Counted from the stretch's first letter, positions 16,264 through 25,304 are shown. The stretch: 64,000 bases of DNA from Pseudobutyrivibrio sp. 49 (GCF_900100545.1 NZ_FNDP01000009.1:1-64000), one strand, 5' to 3'. Numbers and translations are program-made. The notes: a model not told the origin generated them from the sequence alone.

Positions 16264-17028
16264 TTATAAAACACCCATCTTTTTGAGCGAACTACGTAAG
16301 CCCTCTACGATTGGTGCTTCGCTTGGAATGTAGAAAACGGATTCTCCTTTTAGATCACGTTCTGTAAGATTGGCATCTGCTGGAATCCAACCTAAAAGTG
16401 GAATATCTCCCAAATCCATGTACTGTAAAACGTCCTCGGATGGAACACGATTTACTACTACTCCGATCTCGTCGTACATTACAAGGTTGTCTGCCACTTC
16501 TTTGATTGTCTTAACTACTCCACAGCCCTTCTTACTAGAATCGGTAATAAGAACAAGGTGTGTAACCTTTTCCATGACACGGCGATTAATCTGCTCGATA
16601 CCAGCCTCGCCGTCTATAACGATATAATCGAAATTGTCGGCCACCTGAGCGATGACCTCTTTAAGATATGTGTTAATTTTGCAATAGCATCCTGCCGCTT
16701 CAGGACGTCCGATTGCAATAAAAGAAAAGCCATCCATCTCAACCATAGCATCGAAAATGCGATATCTGGCTTCGCCAAGCACCTCAACAGTAGCCTTGGC
16801 ATCCCCATTCTCAGCTGCCTCCACAGCTTCCTTCCTGATATCATCAAGAGTAAGCTCTGGCTCCACGCCAAGGGCTGTGGACAAACCAACAGCTGGGTCC
16901 GCATCAATTGCTAAGATTTTCTTGTCTGGATAAGCTTCCACTAATAACTTGACCATTACTGACGCAAGAGAGGTTTTACCAACTCCGCCTTTACCAGCAA
17001 CAGCCAACACTATAGGCTTCTTTTCCAT
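16264..17028 (-). CDS. CooC-type nickel-insertion ATPase (MinD/ParA family)
   Basis: A 254-residue ATPase with a deviant Walker A GKGGVGKT at 12-19, a DADP switch motif at 42-45, and CYC at 114-116. The CxC motif is the nickel-binding site of CooC proteins, which insert nickel into carbon monoxide dehydrogenase. No full CODH gene is in the window; the only related product is the ACS-middle-domain-like protein of the same operon. It is the first gene of the operon, with its own promoter region between 17029 and 17136. Functional transfer to another nickel enzyme is an inference. Confidence 0.9.
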   Translation of the reverse strand: MEKKPIVLAVAGKGGVGKTSLASVMVKLLVEAYPDKKILAIDADPAVGLSTALGVEPELTLDDIRKEAVEAAENGDAKATVEVLGEARYRIFDAMVEMDGFSFIAIGRPEAAGCYCKINTYLKEVIAQVADNFDYIVIDGEAGIEQINRRVMEKVTHLVLITDSSKKGCGVVKTIKEVADNLVMYDEIGVVVNRVPSEDVLQYMDLGDIPLLGWIPADANLTERDLKGESVFYIPSEAPIVEGLRSSLKKMGVL

Positions 17029-17063
17029 TTTTAATTTTTTCTCCCTTTAATTCCTATCGCAAA

Positions 17064-17081
17064 TTGATAAATTATTATCAA
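17064..17081. promoter_or_regulatory. Palindrome in the promoter region of the CooC-led operon
   Basis: TTGATAA and TTATCAA are perfect 7-bp arms around ATTA, 36 bases upstream of the CooC-like ATG. It resembles Fur/PerR-type boxes (TGATAAT-N-ATTATCA) but is one base longer. It is a candidate metal-responsive operator. Confidence 0.35.
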
Positions 17082-17136
17082 TTATTGCTATTCGATTTTA
17101 TCATAGATGTATTCCTTAAATAAAGGGAAACAAAAA

Positions 17137-17207
17137 CGCCACAGGGATTTTTGCTGTAATAAACAAAAACCTCTGTGGCGCAAAAAGCATTTTGCACAAG
17201 CAAAATG
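17137..17207 (-). terminator. Terminator region after udk (two hairpins)
   Basis: Two consecutive hairpins lie between udk and the CooC-led operon. The outer one pairs 17137-17153 with 17164-17180 (17 bp, two mismatches). The other pairs 17188-17195 with 17200-17207. On the minus strand the first-read hairpin is followed by TTTTTG. Confidence 0.7.
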
Positions 17208-17211
17208 AGGA

Positions 17212-17838
17212 TTATTCCTCGTCGTGTAACTTCTTGGTCATATATGTAGTAAGCATTTCAATGCCGGCTGCGTTCTCACCACCACGTGGGATGATGATAT
17301 CAGCATGCTTCTTTGAAGGCTCAACGAACTCTTCGTGCATTGGCTTAACTGTCTTTGAATACTGCTCGATGATTGACTCGATGCTTCGACCACGCTCAAT
17401 CATATCACGCTGGATACGACGCATAAGACGCTCATCAGCATCTGTATCAACAAAAATCTTAATATCCATTAAATCACGGAGCTCCTTATTCTCAAGAATA
17501 AGAATACCCTCCATAACGATAACAGTCTTAGGCTCAACACGAACAGTCTCATCTGAACGGTTGTGATTTACATAGTCATAAACAGGCATATCGATGGCAT
17601 AACCCTTGATAAGCTTTCTAACATCCTCAGCCATTCTATCTGACTCGAATGAATCTGGGTGATCGTAGTTAAGCTGGCTACGCTCTTCAAAAGACATCTC
17701 TGGATGAGCCTTGTAATAAGCATCATGGCTGATTACTGCAATATCCTCTCCAAAGAAATCCTGTAATTTGTTGATGATTGTAGTCTTGCCTGAAGCAGAA
17801 CCTCCTGCTACGCCAAGAACGCAAATTTTCTCTGACAT
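17212..17838 (-). CDS. udk: Uridine kinase
   Basis: A 208-residue P-loop kinase that phosphorylates uridine/cytidine in pyrimidine salvage. The Walker A region GVAGGSASGKTT lies at residues 9-20, and DHPDSFESD, RRIQRDMIERGRS and the mid-protein EGILIL follow in the expected order and spacing. Length is usual for bacterial Udk. It starts 18 bases after the YitT stop, so it can be read from that transcript, and it is closed by two hairpins. Confidence 0.95.
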   Translation of the reverse strand: MSEKICVLGVAGGSASGKTTIINKLQDFFGEDIAVISHDAYYKAHPEMSFEERSQLNYDHPDSFESDRMAEDVRKLIKGYAIDMPVYDYVNHNRSDETVRVEPKTVIVMEGILILENKELRDLMDIKIFVDTDADERLMRRIQRDMIERGRSIESIIEQYSKTVKPMHEEFVEPSKKHADIIIPRGGENAAGIEMLTTYMTKKLHDEE

Positions 17839-17856
17839 AAATACTCCTTATTACTT

Positions 17857-18723
17857 TTAACCCTTAAAACGCTTGAACCCCTCGCCGTAAACGGCCTTAG
17901 ATTCCATGATGACAATAAATGCATCCACATCAATCTTCTTTGCAACGCGATTGACCTGATACATCTGCTTGTCTGAGCAGGCACACATAAGCACCTGTCT
18001 CTCATCTCCCTTATAACCGCCCTTTGCGGTAAAAATTGTGGTGCCACGCTCCACAGCTTTATCGATAGCGTCTGCGATGGCCTCAGCCTTGTTGGTAACA
18101 ATCATACACATCATACCTGCATCGGCAGAAATCATTACCTTATCAACTACAAGAGAACCAATATAGCTTATTACAAAACCATAGCAAAGTGCTTCAAAGG
18201 AATGAGCATATGCAATGGTATCGATAACAATAATTACAGTGTCCACGATGAAGAAAATTCTTCCAAGGGACATATGTGGATGCTTTGCCTTGATAATCAT
18301 CATGATGAAATCAGCTCCACCAGTAGATGAATTGCGCATATAAACCAGCGCATAACCAAGTCCTGTAAACACGCCAACTACTACGGCATTCAAAAACAGA
18401 TTGCCAATATTAACCTTTGGCACCAGCGGTGCCACAAAATCCATCATAACCGTGCCTACAGCCATAGTCTTGAAAGATTTCAGCAAGAATTTCTTTCCTA
18501 AAACCTTATATGCCCACACGATAAGTGGAATGTTCATGATGATGGTGGCAATACCGATTTTCCATCCCCAGTACTGATAGAAAATCATAGCGATACCAGT
18601 CAGTCCTGTCAATGGGAATTTTGCATCTGCAGCAAAATTATACAATGCAATACCTATACACAAGCCTGACAAGGCATCCATCAAAATATCTACAAATATT
18701 TCTTTTCTCTTCTCTGATGACAT
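17857..18723 (-). CDS. YitT family membrane protein (DUF161/DUF2179)
   Basis: A 288-residue integral membrane protein. About five to six helices cover residues 15-205, with the family's glycine-rich TGLTGIAMIFYQYWGWKIG segment and STGGADFIMMII. A soluble DUF2179 domain covers about 210-288 (GTTIFTAKGGYKGDERQVL). The family is broadly distributed in Firmicutes, and its transport or regulatory role is not settled. It lies upstream of udk and downstream of pepT in a head-to-tail series with short gaps. Confidence 0.92.
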   Translation of the reverse strand: MSSEKRKEIFVDILMDALSGLCIGIALYNFAADAKFPLTGLTGIAMIFYQYWGWKIGIATIIMNIPLIVWAYKVLGKKFLLKSFKTMAVGTVMMDFVAPLVPKVNIGNLFLNAVVVGVFTGLGYALVYMRNSSTGGADFIMMIIKAKHPHMSLGRIFFIVDTVIIVIDTIAYAHSFEALCYGFVISYIGSLVVDKVMISADAGMMCMIVTNKAEAIADAIDKAVERGTTIFTAKGGYKGDERQVLMCACSDKQMYQVNRVAKKIDVDAFIVIMESKAVYGEGFKRFKG

Positions 18724-18748
18724 TTATCTTCCCCCTAATTACGCCAGT

Positions 18749-19969
18749 TTAATTTTCCGCAAAGCGCTTAGTGATTCCATGAAGAACCTTAACTACGGTA
18801 TCCATACCCTCGGCTGTGATGTGCTCCATTGGGCCGTGGAAGTTGTATCCACCTGTTCCAAGGTTTGGACATGGTAATCCCATAAATGAAAGGCGTGCAC
18901 CGTCTGTGCCACCTCTGATTGCAACTGCCTTAGGATTCTCTCCTACATCCTTTAAGGCATCAAAGGCATAATCTATTAAGAACATATGTGGCTTAATCAT
19001 CTCAAGCATGTTCTGGTACTGATCCTTAACTGTAAGCTCGCAAGTGCCCTCACCATACTTCTGATTGATGATGTTGGCTGCATGCTCCATAATCTTCTTC
19101 TTGTAAGCAAACTTCTCCTCATCGTGGTCACGGATGATGTAAGAAAGTGTAGCCTCTGCAACATCACCTGACATATCTGTAAGGTGGAAGAAGCCCTGAT
19201 ATCCTTCTGTCTGTGAAGGAACCTCTGTAGGTGGAAGAAGTGCATTGAACTCCATTGCTACAAGTGCTGCATTAACCATGATATCCTTTGCATCACCTGG
19301 ATGGATATTAACACCATTGAACTTAACCTCTGCACCTGCTGCATTGAAGTTCTCATACTCAACAGCGTTTTCCTCGCCTCCGTCTACAGTATAAGCGAAA
19401 TCTGCACCAAAGCCCTCTACATCAAAATGATCTGCGCCAGCGCCAATCTCCTCGTCTGGAGTGAAGGCAATGCAAATCTTGCCGTGAGGCTGATTGCTGC
19501 TAAGAATCTCCTCAACAAAAGTCATAATCTCTGCGATTCCTGACTTATCATCTGCACCAAGAAGTGTAGTGCCATCTGTATGAATAAGGGTGCGACCCTT
19601 TAATGTCTTAAGATGTGGGAAATCAGAGACCTTGATCACACGACCTGATGTGCCAAGAACTACATCCTCGCCGCTGTAATTCTCTTCAACAACTGGATTA
19701 ACGTTTTCACCAGTGAAATCTGGTGCAGTATCCATGTGGGCAATAAAGCCGATAGCCTTCTTGTCCTCATAGCCTGCTGTTGCAGGGATAGTGCCGTAAA
19801 CATAGCACTTGTCATCTACGTGTGCATCTACAACGCCAAGACCTTTAAGCTCCTCTACCAAAAGCTTAGCCAAGTCAAACTGACGAGCTGTAGAAGGCAC
19901 AGTAGTGCTGTCTTCATCGCTAGTGGTGTATATTTTTACGTAATTTAATAATCTCTCATACGCTCTCAT
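18749..19969 (-). CDS. pepT: Peptidase T (tripeptide aminopeptidase)
   Basis: A 406-residue M20 zinc peptidase that removes the N-terminal residue of tripeptides in the cytoplasm. Metal and catalytic motifs are visible in order: HMDTAPD near 80, GADDKSG near 140, PDEEIGAGADHFD near 175, YTVDGG near 195, and HGPMEH near the C-terminus. Length is typical. It lies in a run of minus-strand genes with 16 to 25 base gaps and may be co-transcribed with the upstream AEC transporter. Confidence 0.96.
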   Translation of the reverse strand: MRAYERLLNYVKIYTTSDEDSTTVPSTARQFDLAKLLVEELKGLGVVDAHVDDKCYVYGTIPATAGYEDKKAIGFIAHMDTAPDFTGENVNPVVEENYSGEDVVLGTSGRVIKVSDFPHLKTLKGRTLIHTDGTTLLGADDKSGIAEIMTFVEEILSSNQPHGKICIAFTPDEEIGAGADHFDVEGFGADFAYTVDGGEENAVEYENFNAAGAEVKFNGVNIHPGDAKDIMVNAALVAMEFNALLPPTEVPSQTEGYQGFFHLTDMSGDVAEATLSYIIRDHDEEKFAYKKKIMEHAANIINQKYGEGTCELTVKDQYQNMLEMIKPHMFLIDYAFDALKDVGENPKAVAIRGGTDGARLSFMGLPCPNLGTGGYNFHGPMEHITAEGMDTVVKVLHGITKRFAEN

Positions 19970-19985
19970 AAAAATAAATTCTCCT

Positions 19986-20924
19986 TTAAATAAGTCCCAT
20001 GGACCTTAAAATATAAAGCCATACTGTAAGTGTGAAGGCTGACAATATGGTGGTCAGCATTACAATACCTGCTGAAACGTTTCCATTATACCCCATACTT
20101 TTAGCCATGACAAATGATGAAACTGTAGTTGGTGAACCTGTCATAATAAGGACTGCCACCAGCTTATCATGGCTGTAGCCAAGGGCTATGGCAACAGGCA
20201 ACCAAAGGGCACAAAAACCAATCAGCTTAAAGAAAGTAGCCACAATTGTAGGCTTGTACTTCTTAATAGCTTCACCCATCTGGAAGCTGGCTCCAAGAGC
20301 CATTAGTCCAAGCGGTGTAGCAAGTGCACTAACTGAATCTAGTGTCTTTGGAAGTAAAATTGAAACAGGAATAAAGGAACGGATTATTCCCAGTGTGATT
20401 CCTATGATGATAGGATTCTTGATAACTCCTATGGCAGTCTTCTTTAAAAGTGCCGGTGTAAGCTTACCGTCGTTAGAGCCGAGAGTAAGAATAATTACAG
20501 CAGCCACGTTATAAAGAGGAACTGCTCCAATGATCATAAGGGGCGTCATGCCTGCTGTGCCGTAAAGATTTACTGCAATTCCCACTCCTAGGAGTGCTGC
20601 ACTGCTTCGATAAGTTCCCTGTATGAACTCGGTACGGGTGCGCTTATCGTGAGCAAGAAATGAAAAGGCCCAGCCAATCAGAATAGAAATCAAGGTAGCC
20701 ACAAAACAAAAAACAATGAAGCCTGTGTCCCACAGCTCCTCCACATCTGATGTGGCAAGCTCCTTATAAACAAGGACTGGAAGAGCTATCTTGAAAACGA
20801 AATTATTCAGTCCCTTGGTGAGGTCTTCATTAAAAATCCCAGTGGCTCTGAACACTCCTCCCAAAACCATCAGAAGAAAAATTGGTACAGTTGCATTCAA
20901 ACAAAAAATAAGATTCTCTAACAT
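19986..20924 (-). CDS. AEC family transporter (auxin efflux carrier type)
   Basis: A 312-residue membrane protein with about ten hydrophobic helices in the 5+5 arrangement of the AEC family. It has an N-terminal LMVLGGVFRATGIFNEDLTK, a mid-protein NPIIIGITLGII motif and a late TGSPTTVSSFVMA motif in the C-terminal half. Family members in bacteria export or import organic acids such as malate; the substrate here is unknown. The stop lies 16 bases before the pepT start. Confidence 0.9.
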   Translation of the reverse strand: MLENLIFCLNATVPIFLLMVLGGVFRATGIFNEDLTKGLNNFVFKIALPVLVYKELATSDVEELWDTGFIVFCFVATLISILIGWAFSFLAHDKRTRTEFIQGTYRSSAALLGVGIAVNLYGTAGMTPLMIIGAVPLYNVAAVIILTLGSNDGKLTPALLKKTAIGVIKNPIIIGITLGIIRSFIPVSILLPKTLDSVSALATPLGLMALGASFQMGEAIKKYKPTIVATFFKLIGFCALWLPVAIALGYSHDKLVAVLIMTGSPTTVSSFVMAKSMGYNGNVSAGIVMLTTILSAFTLTVWLYILRSMGLI

Positions 20925-20962
20925 TTATGTCGCTCCTTAGTTGATTAAAAATTTACATTAAA

Positions 20963-20998
20963 GAAGGGGGCACTTATAAACGTGACCCCCTCATCTTT
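20963..20998 (-). terminator. Probable terminator after the 78-residue protein gene
   Basis: A G5-CAC arm (20966-20973) and a GTG-A-C5 arm (20982-20990) form a GC-rich hairpin with one bulge, followed on the minus strand by a T-containing tail. Confidence 0.55.
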
Positions 20999-21009
20999 TA
21001 AATGTTATA

Positions 21010-21246
21010 TTACTGATTAATCATAAATTCAAGTAATCTCTTTGCATCATCTGGCTCATATGCAATAATTTCAAGCTCTGGAATACTCTCCTCTGCCTTG
21101 AAGATATTTGCAAGTGAAACAAACTGTGAAAGCTTTGACTTGAGATTTAATCTATCACCTTCGCCTGTAACAAGCTCTACTGTGCCTGTGCAGCTATCAA
21201 TAACCTTGAAAAATGCTTCCGTATCTTTGATATTTGTAAGCTTCAT
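21010..21246 (-). CDS. Small conserved-looking protein of unknown function
   Basis: A 78-residue acidic/amphipathic protein (MKLTNIKDTEAFFKVIDSCT at the start, ending RLLEFMINQ). It has a single Cys, a predicted alpha/beta character, and no signal or membrane segment. It has a good AGGAGG ribosome site and its own terminator, so it is probably a real gene. I do not recognise a family. It sits between ychF and the AEC transporter. Confidence 0.7.
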   Translation of the reverse strand: MKLTNIKDTEAFFKVIDSCTGTVELVTGEGDRLNLKSKLSQFVSLANIFKAEESIPELEIIAYEPDDAKRLLEFMINQ

Positions 21247-21336
21247 ATGTACCTCCTTTGAAGGAAAATAAATGATTATCTATCTATAATCCTCATAATA
21301 ATACATAATATTCAAAAAAGTGTGAAGCGATACGGC

Positions 21337-22437
21337 TTATACGTTAAATCTGAAGTTGATGATATCACCATCAGCAACAACGTATTCCTTACCTTCCATA
21401 CGTACAAGACCCTTTTCCTTAGCAGCTGTCATAGAACCGTTTGCCATAAGATCATCATAGCTTATAACCTCTGCCTTGATGAATCCGCGCTCGAAATCTG
21501 TGTGAATCTTTCCAGCAGCCTGTGGAGCCTTTGTTCCCTTCTTGATTGTCCATGCACGAGTCTCATCCTCACCTGATGTAAGGTAAGAGATAAGTCCAAG
21601 AAGTCTGTAAGATGCAGTGATGAGCTTGTCAAGACCTGACTCTGAAAGTCCCATAGCCTCAAGGAACTCCTGCTTCTCTTCTTCTGACTCAAGCTCTGAA
21701 ATCTCCTGCTCAATCTGAGCTGAGATTACGAATACCTCAGAACCTTCCTTTGCAGCGTACTCACGAACAGCCTGTACGTTCTTATTGTTAGCGCCATCAT
21801 CTGCAAGATCCTCATCCTCAACGTTTGCAGCATAGATAACTGGCTTTGCTGTAAGAAGATTGTACTCCTTGAAGTAGTTCTCCTCATCCTCATCGTTAAG
21901 CTCGAAAGTCTTAGCCATGTTGCCAGCTTCCATGTGATCAAGAAGACGCTTCTGCATAGCAGCTTCCTTCTGAAGTGTCTTATCCATACGAGCTGAACGC
22001 TCTGTCTTAGAGTAACGACGCTCCATAACTTCCATATCTGCAAAAAGAAGCTCAAGGTTGATAGTCTCAATATCTCTAAGTGAGTCGATGCTTCCATCAA
22101 CGTGAACTACATTAGCATCCTCGAAGCAACGTACAACGTGAACGATTGCATCTACCTCACGGATGTTTGCAAGGAACTGGTTTCCAAGTCCCTCACCCTT
22201 TGAAGCACCCTTTACAAGTCCAGCAATATCAACGAATTCGATTGTTGCAGGAACAGTCTTCTTTGAGTTGTACATCTTTGTAAGTACATCAAGACGCTTA
22301 TCAGGAACTGATACGACACCAACGTTTGGGTCGATTGTAGCAAATGGATAGTTTGCTGCAAGTGCTCCTGCCTTTGTAAGTGAATTAAATAAGGTTGACT
22401 TACCAACGTTTGGTAAACCTACGATTCCGAGTTTCAT
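21337..22437 (-). CDS. ychF: Redox-regulated ATPase/GTPase-like protein YchF
   Basis: A 366-residue Obg-superfamily protein. G1 is GLPNVGKS at 7-14, the switch region YPFATIDPNVGVV follows, and G3 DIAGLVKGASKGEGLGN is near 70. A coiled-coil helical insertion (residues about 125-190) and a C-terminal TGS domain ending with HTDFERGFIKAEV are present. Family members prefer ATP and associate with ribosomes. Length is usual. It stands alone between an acyltransferase and a small gene. Confidence 0.97.
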   Translation of the reverse strand: MKLGIVGLPNVGKSTLFNSLTKAGALAANYPFATIDPNVGVVSVPDKRLDVLTKMYNSKKTVPATIEFVDIAGLVKGASKGEGLGNQFLANIREVDAIVHVVRCFEDANVVHVDGSIDSLRDIETINLELLFADMEVMERRYSKTERSARMDKTLQKEAAMQKRLLDHMEAGNMAKTFELNDEDEENYFKEYNLLTAKPVIYAANVEDEDLADDGANNKNVQAVREYAAKEGSEVFVISAQIEQEISELESEEEKQEFLEAMGLSESGLDKLITASYRLLGLISYLTSGEDETRAWTIKKGTKAPQAAGKIHTDFERGFIKAEVISYDDLMANGSMTAAKEKGLVRMEGKEYVVADGDIINFRFNV

Positions 22438-22476
22438 GGTAATATATCTCCTTCTATATGAAAAATCTCTTATGTT

Positions 22477-22578
22477 TTAAATATTTTGTCTAAATCTACA
22501 GTATATTACCATAATTCGAGGAATATCTCCACCCTTGAATTCATCGCCGGCAACAACTGAGTTATCTGCAAAACTCAT
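22477..22578 (-). CDS. Possible 33-residue peptide
   Basis: A short frame in the spacer downstream of the acyltransferase gene. It begins MSFADNSVVAGDEF with an AGAAGAG ribosome-like site five bases before its ATG and ends nine bases after the acyltransferase stop region begins. It could equally be a decayed fragment. No family recognised. Confidence 0.2.
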   Translation of the reverse strand: MSFADNSVVAGDEFKGGDIPRIMVIYCRFRQNI

Positions 22579-22586
22579 TATCTCTT

Positions 22587-23651
22587 CTACTTTTTTATTC
22601 CTAAAACACACCATCTTATGAAAGGTATGCTGCTAATAATCTCATACAGAAGGTATGAACCTGCAAATGCTGCTATTGCAACCAGCAGGTATACGATAAC
22701 AGGTGCAAGGTCCGGACATAATGTATGCAGATACCATCCACTGACTGCTATCATCAGATAATGGAATACATATAAGCCCCAGGATTTTTTGCACATCCAC
22801 TTAGTGAAGGCATTCTCGAAATTGCCCCATTTTTTCATGAAGGCAAGTATGCCAATAGTTCCAAACCATGTGTAAACGTTGCACATGATTGTATCTAAGA
22901 CAACATGATCTGCATAAGGCTGACCTATGTATAAAATCACAAAGGCTACGCAGGATACAACTGCGAGAATACCTAATATCAGCCAGTTATTGCCAAGTCT
23001 ATCCATCACGACATCATGTGACAGTACAAAATAGCCAATCAAAAAGCCCAGTCCGTAGATACCAAATCTGTACACCACTATCATCGGTGTATTAAGTATC
23101 TGGGCAGCTCCGTATACTGGGATGACAAGTAGCATGACTATCAGAAGATTGGCCTTTCCACAGATATTATAGAATCTGTCCTTTTCAATCTTTCTAATCA
23201 ATACCAGAATCATGCTGAATATCCAAAGCATCTGGATGTACCACAAAACGCCACATCCACTGACTGACATTATCAGAAAAAGAACCGGCTTTGGTACATT
23301 GCCCATAGTATCAAATGCACCGCTTATAAGCATGTTGTAATAGCCGAGAACCCAGCCGAAGACCAGAAGACCGATTGTGGAAGGCACAAGAAGTTTTCTT
23401 GTCCTTACTCTGATGAATTCTTTTTCTGTTCGTTTGCCCAGCTCGAAGCGAGCTGACATGCCCGATACCACAAAAAGCAAAAACATAAACCATGGATACA
23501 CGATATACTGATATGTATCCTGTGGCTGATGTTCACTAAATGGTCCGATGATTCCATGTACAACTACGCCGTTGAATATGTAAATAACATGATATATGAC
23601 AACTAGCACTACTGTTATCCAACGAACATTATCTAAGTATGTCTTTCTCAT
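22587..23651 (-). CDS. Acyltransferase-3 family membrane protein
   Basis: A 354-residue polytopic protein with about ten hydrophobic helices. The N-terminal motif MRKTYLDNVRWITVVLVVIY with a His at about residue 21 and the WFMFLLFVVSGMSARF helix are typical of this superfamily, related to OafA and to membrane proteins of glucan modification. It has no extra extracellular SGNH domain. It is a second, divergent copy relative to the one at 5207-6418. The acyl acceptor is unknown, probably surface glycan. Confidence 0.87.
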   Translation of the reverse strand: MRKTYLDNVRWITVVLVVIYHVIYIFNGVVVHGIIGPFSEHQPQDTYQYIVYPWFMFLLFVVSGMSARFELGKRTEKEFIRVRTRKLLVPSTIGLLVFGWVLGYYNMLISGAFDTMGNVPKPVLFLIMSVSGCGVLWYIQMLWIFSMILVLIRKIEKDRFYNICGKANLLIVMLLVIPVYGAAQILNTPMIVVYRFGIYGLGFLIGYFVLSHDVVMDRLGNNWLILGILAVVSCVAFVILYIGQPYADHVVLDTIMCNVYTWFGTIGILAFMKKWGNFENAFTKWMCKKSWGLYVFHYLMIAVSGWYLHTLCPDLAPVIVYLLVAIAAFAGSYLLYEIISSIPFIRWCVLGIKK

Positions 23652-23704
23652 ATTTTTACCACCTTTGCTAAATATTTTAACATTTTTCTTAATAATAAAA
23701 AAGA

Positions 23705-23733
23705 AAGCTTCGCCTGTCTACCAAGCGAAGCTT
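23705..23733 (-). terminator. Terminator after the 194-residue lipoprotein gene
   Basis: Perfect 9-bp stem (23705-23713 with 23725-23733), followed on the minus strand by a T-rich run. Confidence 0.8.
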
Positions 23734-23768
23734 ACATATTTTACTCTTTTAGTTAAATTTAGTTGCTC

Positions 23769-24353
23769 TTAGCCTCTACCCATTACGATCTGGTATGTGA
23801 TTACTTCACCGTTAGCGCATGTGAAGTAGATGCTGAAGCCATCATCGTAGAAGTAATTCATATAGTGCTCATCACCCTCATCATATTCACATAAGGCTTC
23901 ACCATAAGCTGCATTTACATCATCTACTGTAGAGCCGATTGTGATTCCCTTGCTAGTCTTGTATCTGTCAGACATAACCTTAAATTCAATGAGCTCCTTC
24001 TTACCATCTTCCTCACAGTATGTAACTGAAATATCATCAAATGTATCTGTGTGATAGTTGTCATTAACCTCTGTGTTTGTAGGGTCACCAAACTCTTCTG
24101 TAAGTCTGTCAAGTACTGTATCACCATCATCCATTACTGAAATATGAATATCAAACACATCGCTATCTATAGTAGTTTCAGTATGTGCATCTTCTGCCTT
24201 AAGACCTGTTTCTACAACACCATCGTCATCACAATCGTAATCTACGCCGCATCCACAGTTCGAATTGTAGAAATCATCATTGCTCTTTCCACAAGCTACC
24301 ATGGATAAGCCCATTACCATTGTCATCATCATTACTAAAAATCTCTTTTTCAT
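23769..24353 (-). CDS. Secreted lipoprotein, unknown function
   Basis: A 194-residue predicted lipoprotein with a methionine-rich signal and lipobox ending MVAC near residue 21. A Cys/Asp-rich patch follows (NCGCGVDYDCDDDG). The rest is acidic, with two similar-looking modules, one around FDIHISVMDDGDTVLDRL and one around KGITIGSTVDDVNAAYGEA. The second recalls the SmpA/BamE-like lipoprotein fold, where a GSTxxDVxxxxG motif is common; this is only a hint. Single gene with its own terminator. Confidence 0.75.
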   Translation of the reverse strand: MKKRFLVMMMTMVMGLSMVACGKSNDDFYNSNCGCGVDYDCDDDGVVETGLKAEDAHTETTIDSDVFDIHISVMDDGDTVLDRLTEEFGDPTNTEVNDNYHTDTFDDISVTYCEEDGKKELIEFKVMSDRYKTSKGITIGSTVDDVNAAYGEALCEYDEGDEHYMNYFYDDGFSIYFTCANGEVITYQIVMGRG

Positions 24354-24419
24354 CTCAAAATCTCCTTACTATCTGTATTAACTGTAGTAATACAGTTATA
24401 ACACGCTTTTCAGGAGATG

Positions 24420-25232
24420 TCAACTTAAGCAAAATTTCTCTATTGCTACTGCAACGCCATCCTCATCATTTAAAGGTGCAACGTAATCTGCCCATTCCTT
24501 TGTCTCATCCTGGGCATTTTCCATGGCAACAGCGAGACCTGCATATCTCATCATAGGAATGTCGTTGAAACCGTCGCCACAAGCCATGAGGTGCTTTCGC
24601 TCCATACCGATACGATTCAAAAGAAGCTCCAAAGAAGAAGCCTTTTCGATTCCTCGTGGAGTAATTTCAAGGAAAAATGGCTCTGAGAAGAACACCTCTA
24701 CCTCACCCTTTAACTTTTCATTAAGCTCAGCCTCGGCCTGCTTCAAAACCTTGTGGTCTCCCACCATCAAAAACTTTACAGGTGGGTCAAGGGCTGCCAC
24801 CTCATTGAGATGGAAAACTTCCTTTACAGGGATGTTGTTGATTCTTGCTTCAAGCTGCACGTACTCATGGTCCGCATTGTCAGTGATGATTCCTTCTGCA
24901 TCGTATGTAAGTGGTGTAACACCATGTTTGTGGGCAATCTGAACGATTGTGTGATAGAACTCGGTAGGTACTGTCTCGCGACGAATCACCTCTCCAGTCT
25001 TACAATCGATAATCATGCCACCATTGTAGGCTAGAATGTATCCTCCCACTTCCTCCAAACGAAGTGCATGGGCAATTTTCTTAACCCCAGGAACTGGGCG
25101 TCCAGAGGCGAGGACAATCTTTGCTCCGGCCTTGGCTGCCTTCATAATTGTTTCTTTATTTCGCTTACTAATTTCCTTTTTGCTATTTAAAAGTGTGCCA
25201 TCTAAATCAAGAGCTATTACAGAATAATTCAT
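24420..25232 (-). CDS. Cof-type HAD-superfamily phosphatase
   Basis: A 270-residue HAD hydrolase of the Cof/YbjI (IIB) group. Motif 1 is ALDLDGTLLNSKKE at 8-21. Motif 2 has ASGRPVPG near 42-49. Motif 4 has ACGDGFNDIPMMRYAGLAVAM near 218-238. Relatives dephosphorylate sugar phosphates, flavin or pyridoxal phosphate with low specificity, so the substrate is not assigned. It lies alone between a GH9 gene and a lipoprotein gene; no clear terminator hairpin follows. Confidence 0.93.
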   Translation of the reverse strand: MNYSVIALDLDGTLLNSKKEISKRNKETIMKAAKAGAKIVLASGRPVPGVKKIAHALRLEEVGGYILAYNGGMIIDCKTGEVIRRETVPTEFYHTIVQIAHKHGVTPLTYDAEGIITDNADHEYVQLEARINNIPVKEVFHLNEVAALDPPVKFLMVGDHKVLKQAEAELNEKLKGEVEVFFSEPFFLEITPRGIEKASSLELLLNRIGMERKHLMACGDGFNDIPMMRYAGLAVAMENAQDETKEWADYVAPLNDEDGVAVAIEKFCLS

Positions 25233-25304
25233 ACACTAATTCCTTCCATAAAAAATCTAGTCCACATTTTACACCCTAAAACACGAGTAAAATTGTCCAA
25301 AAAA

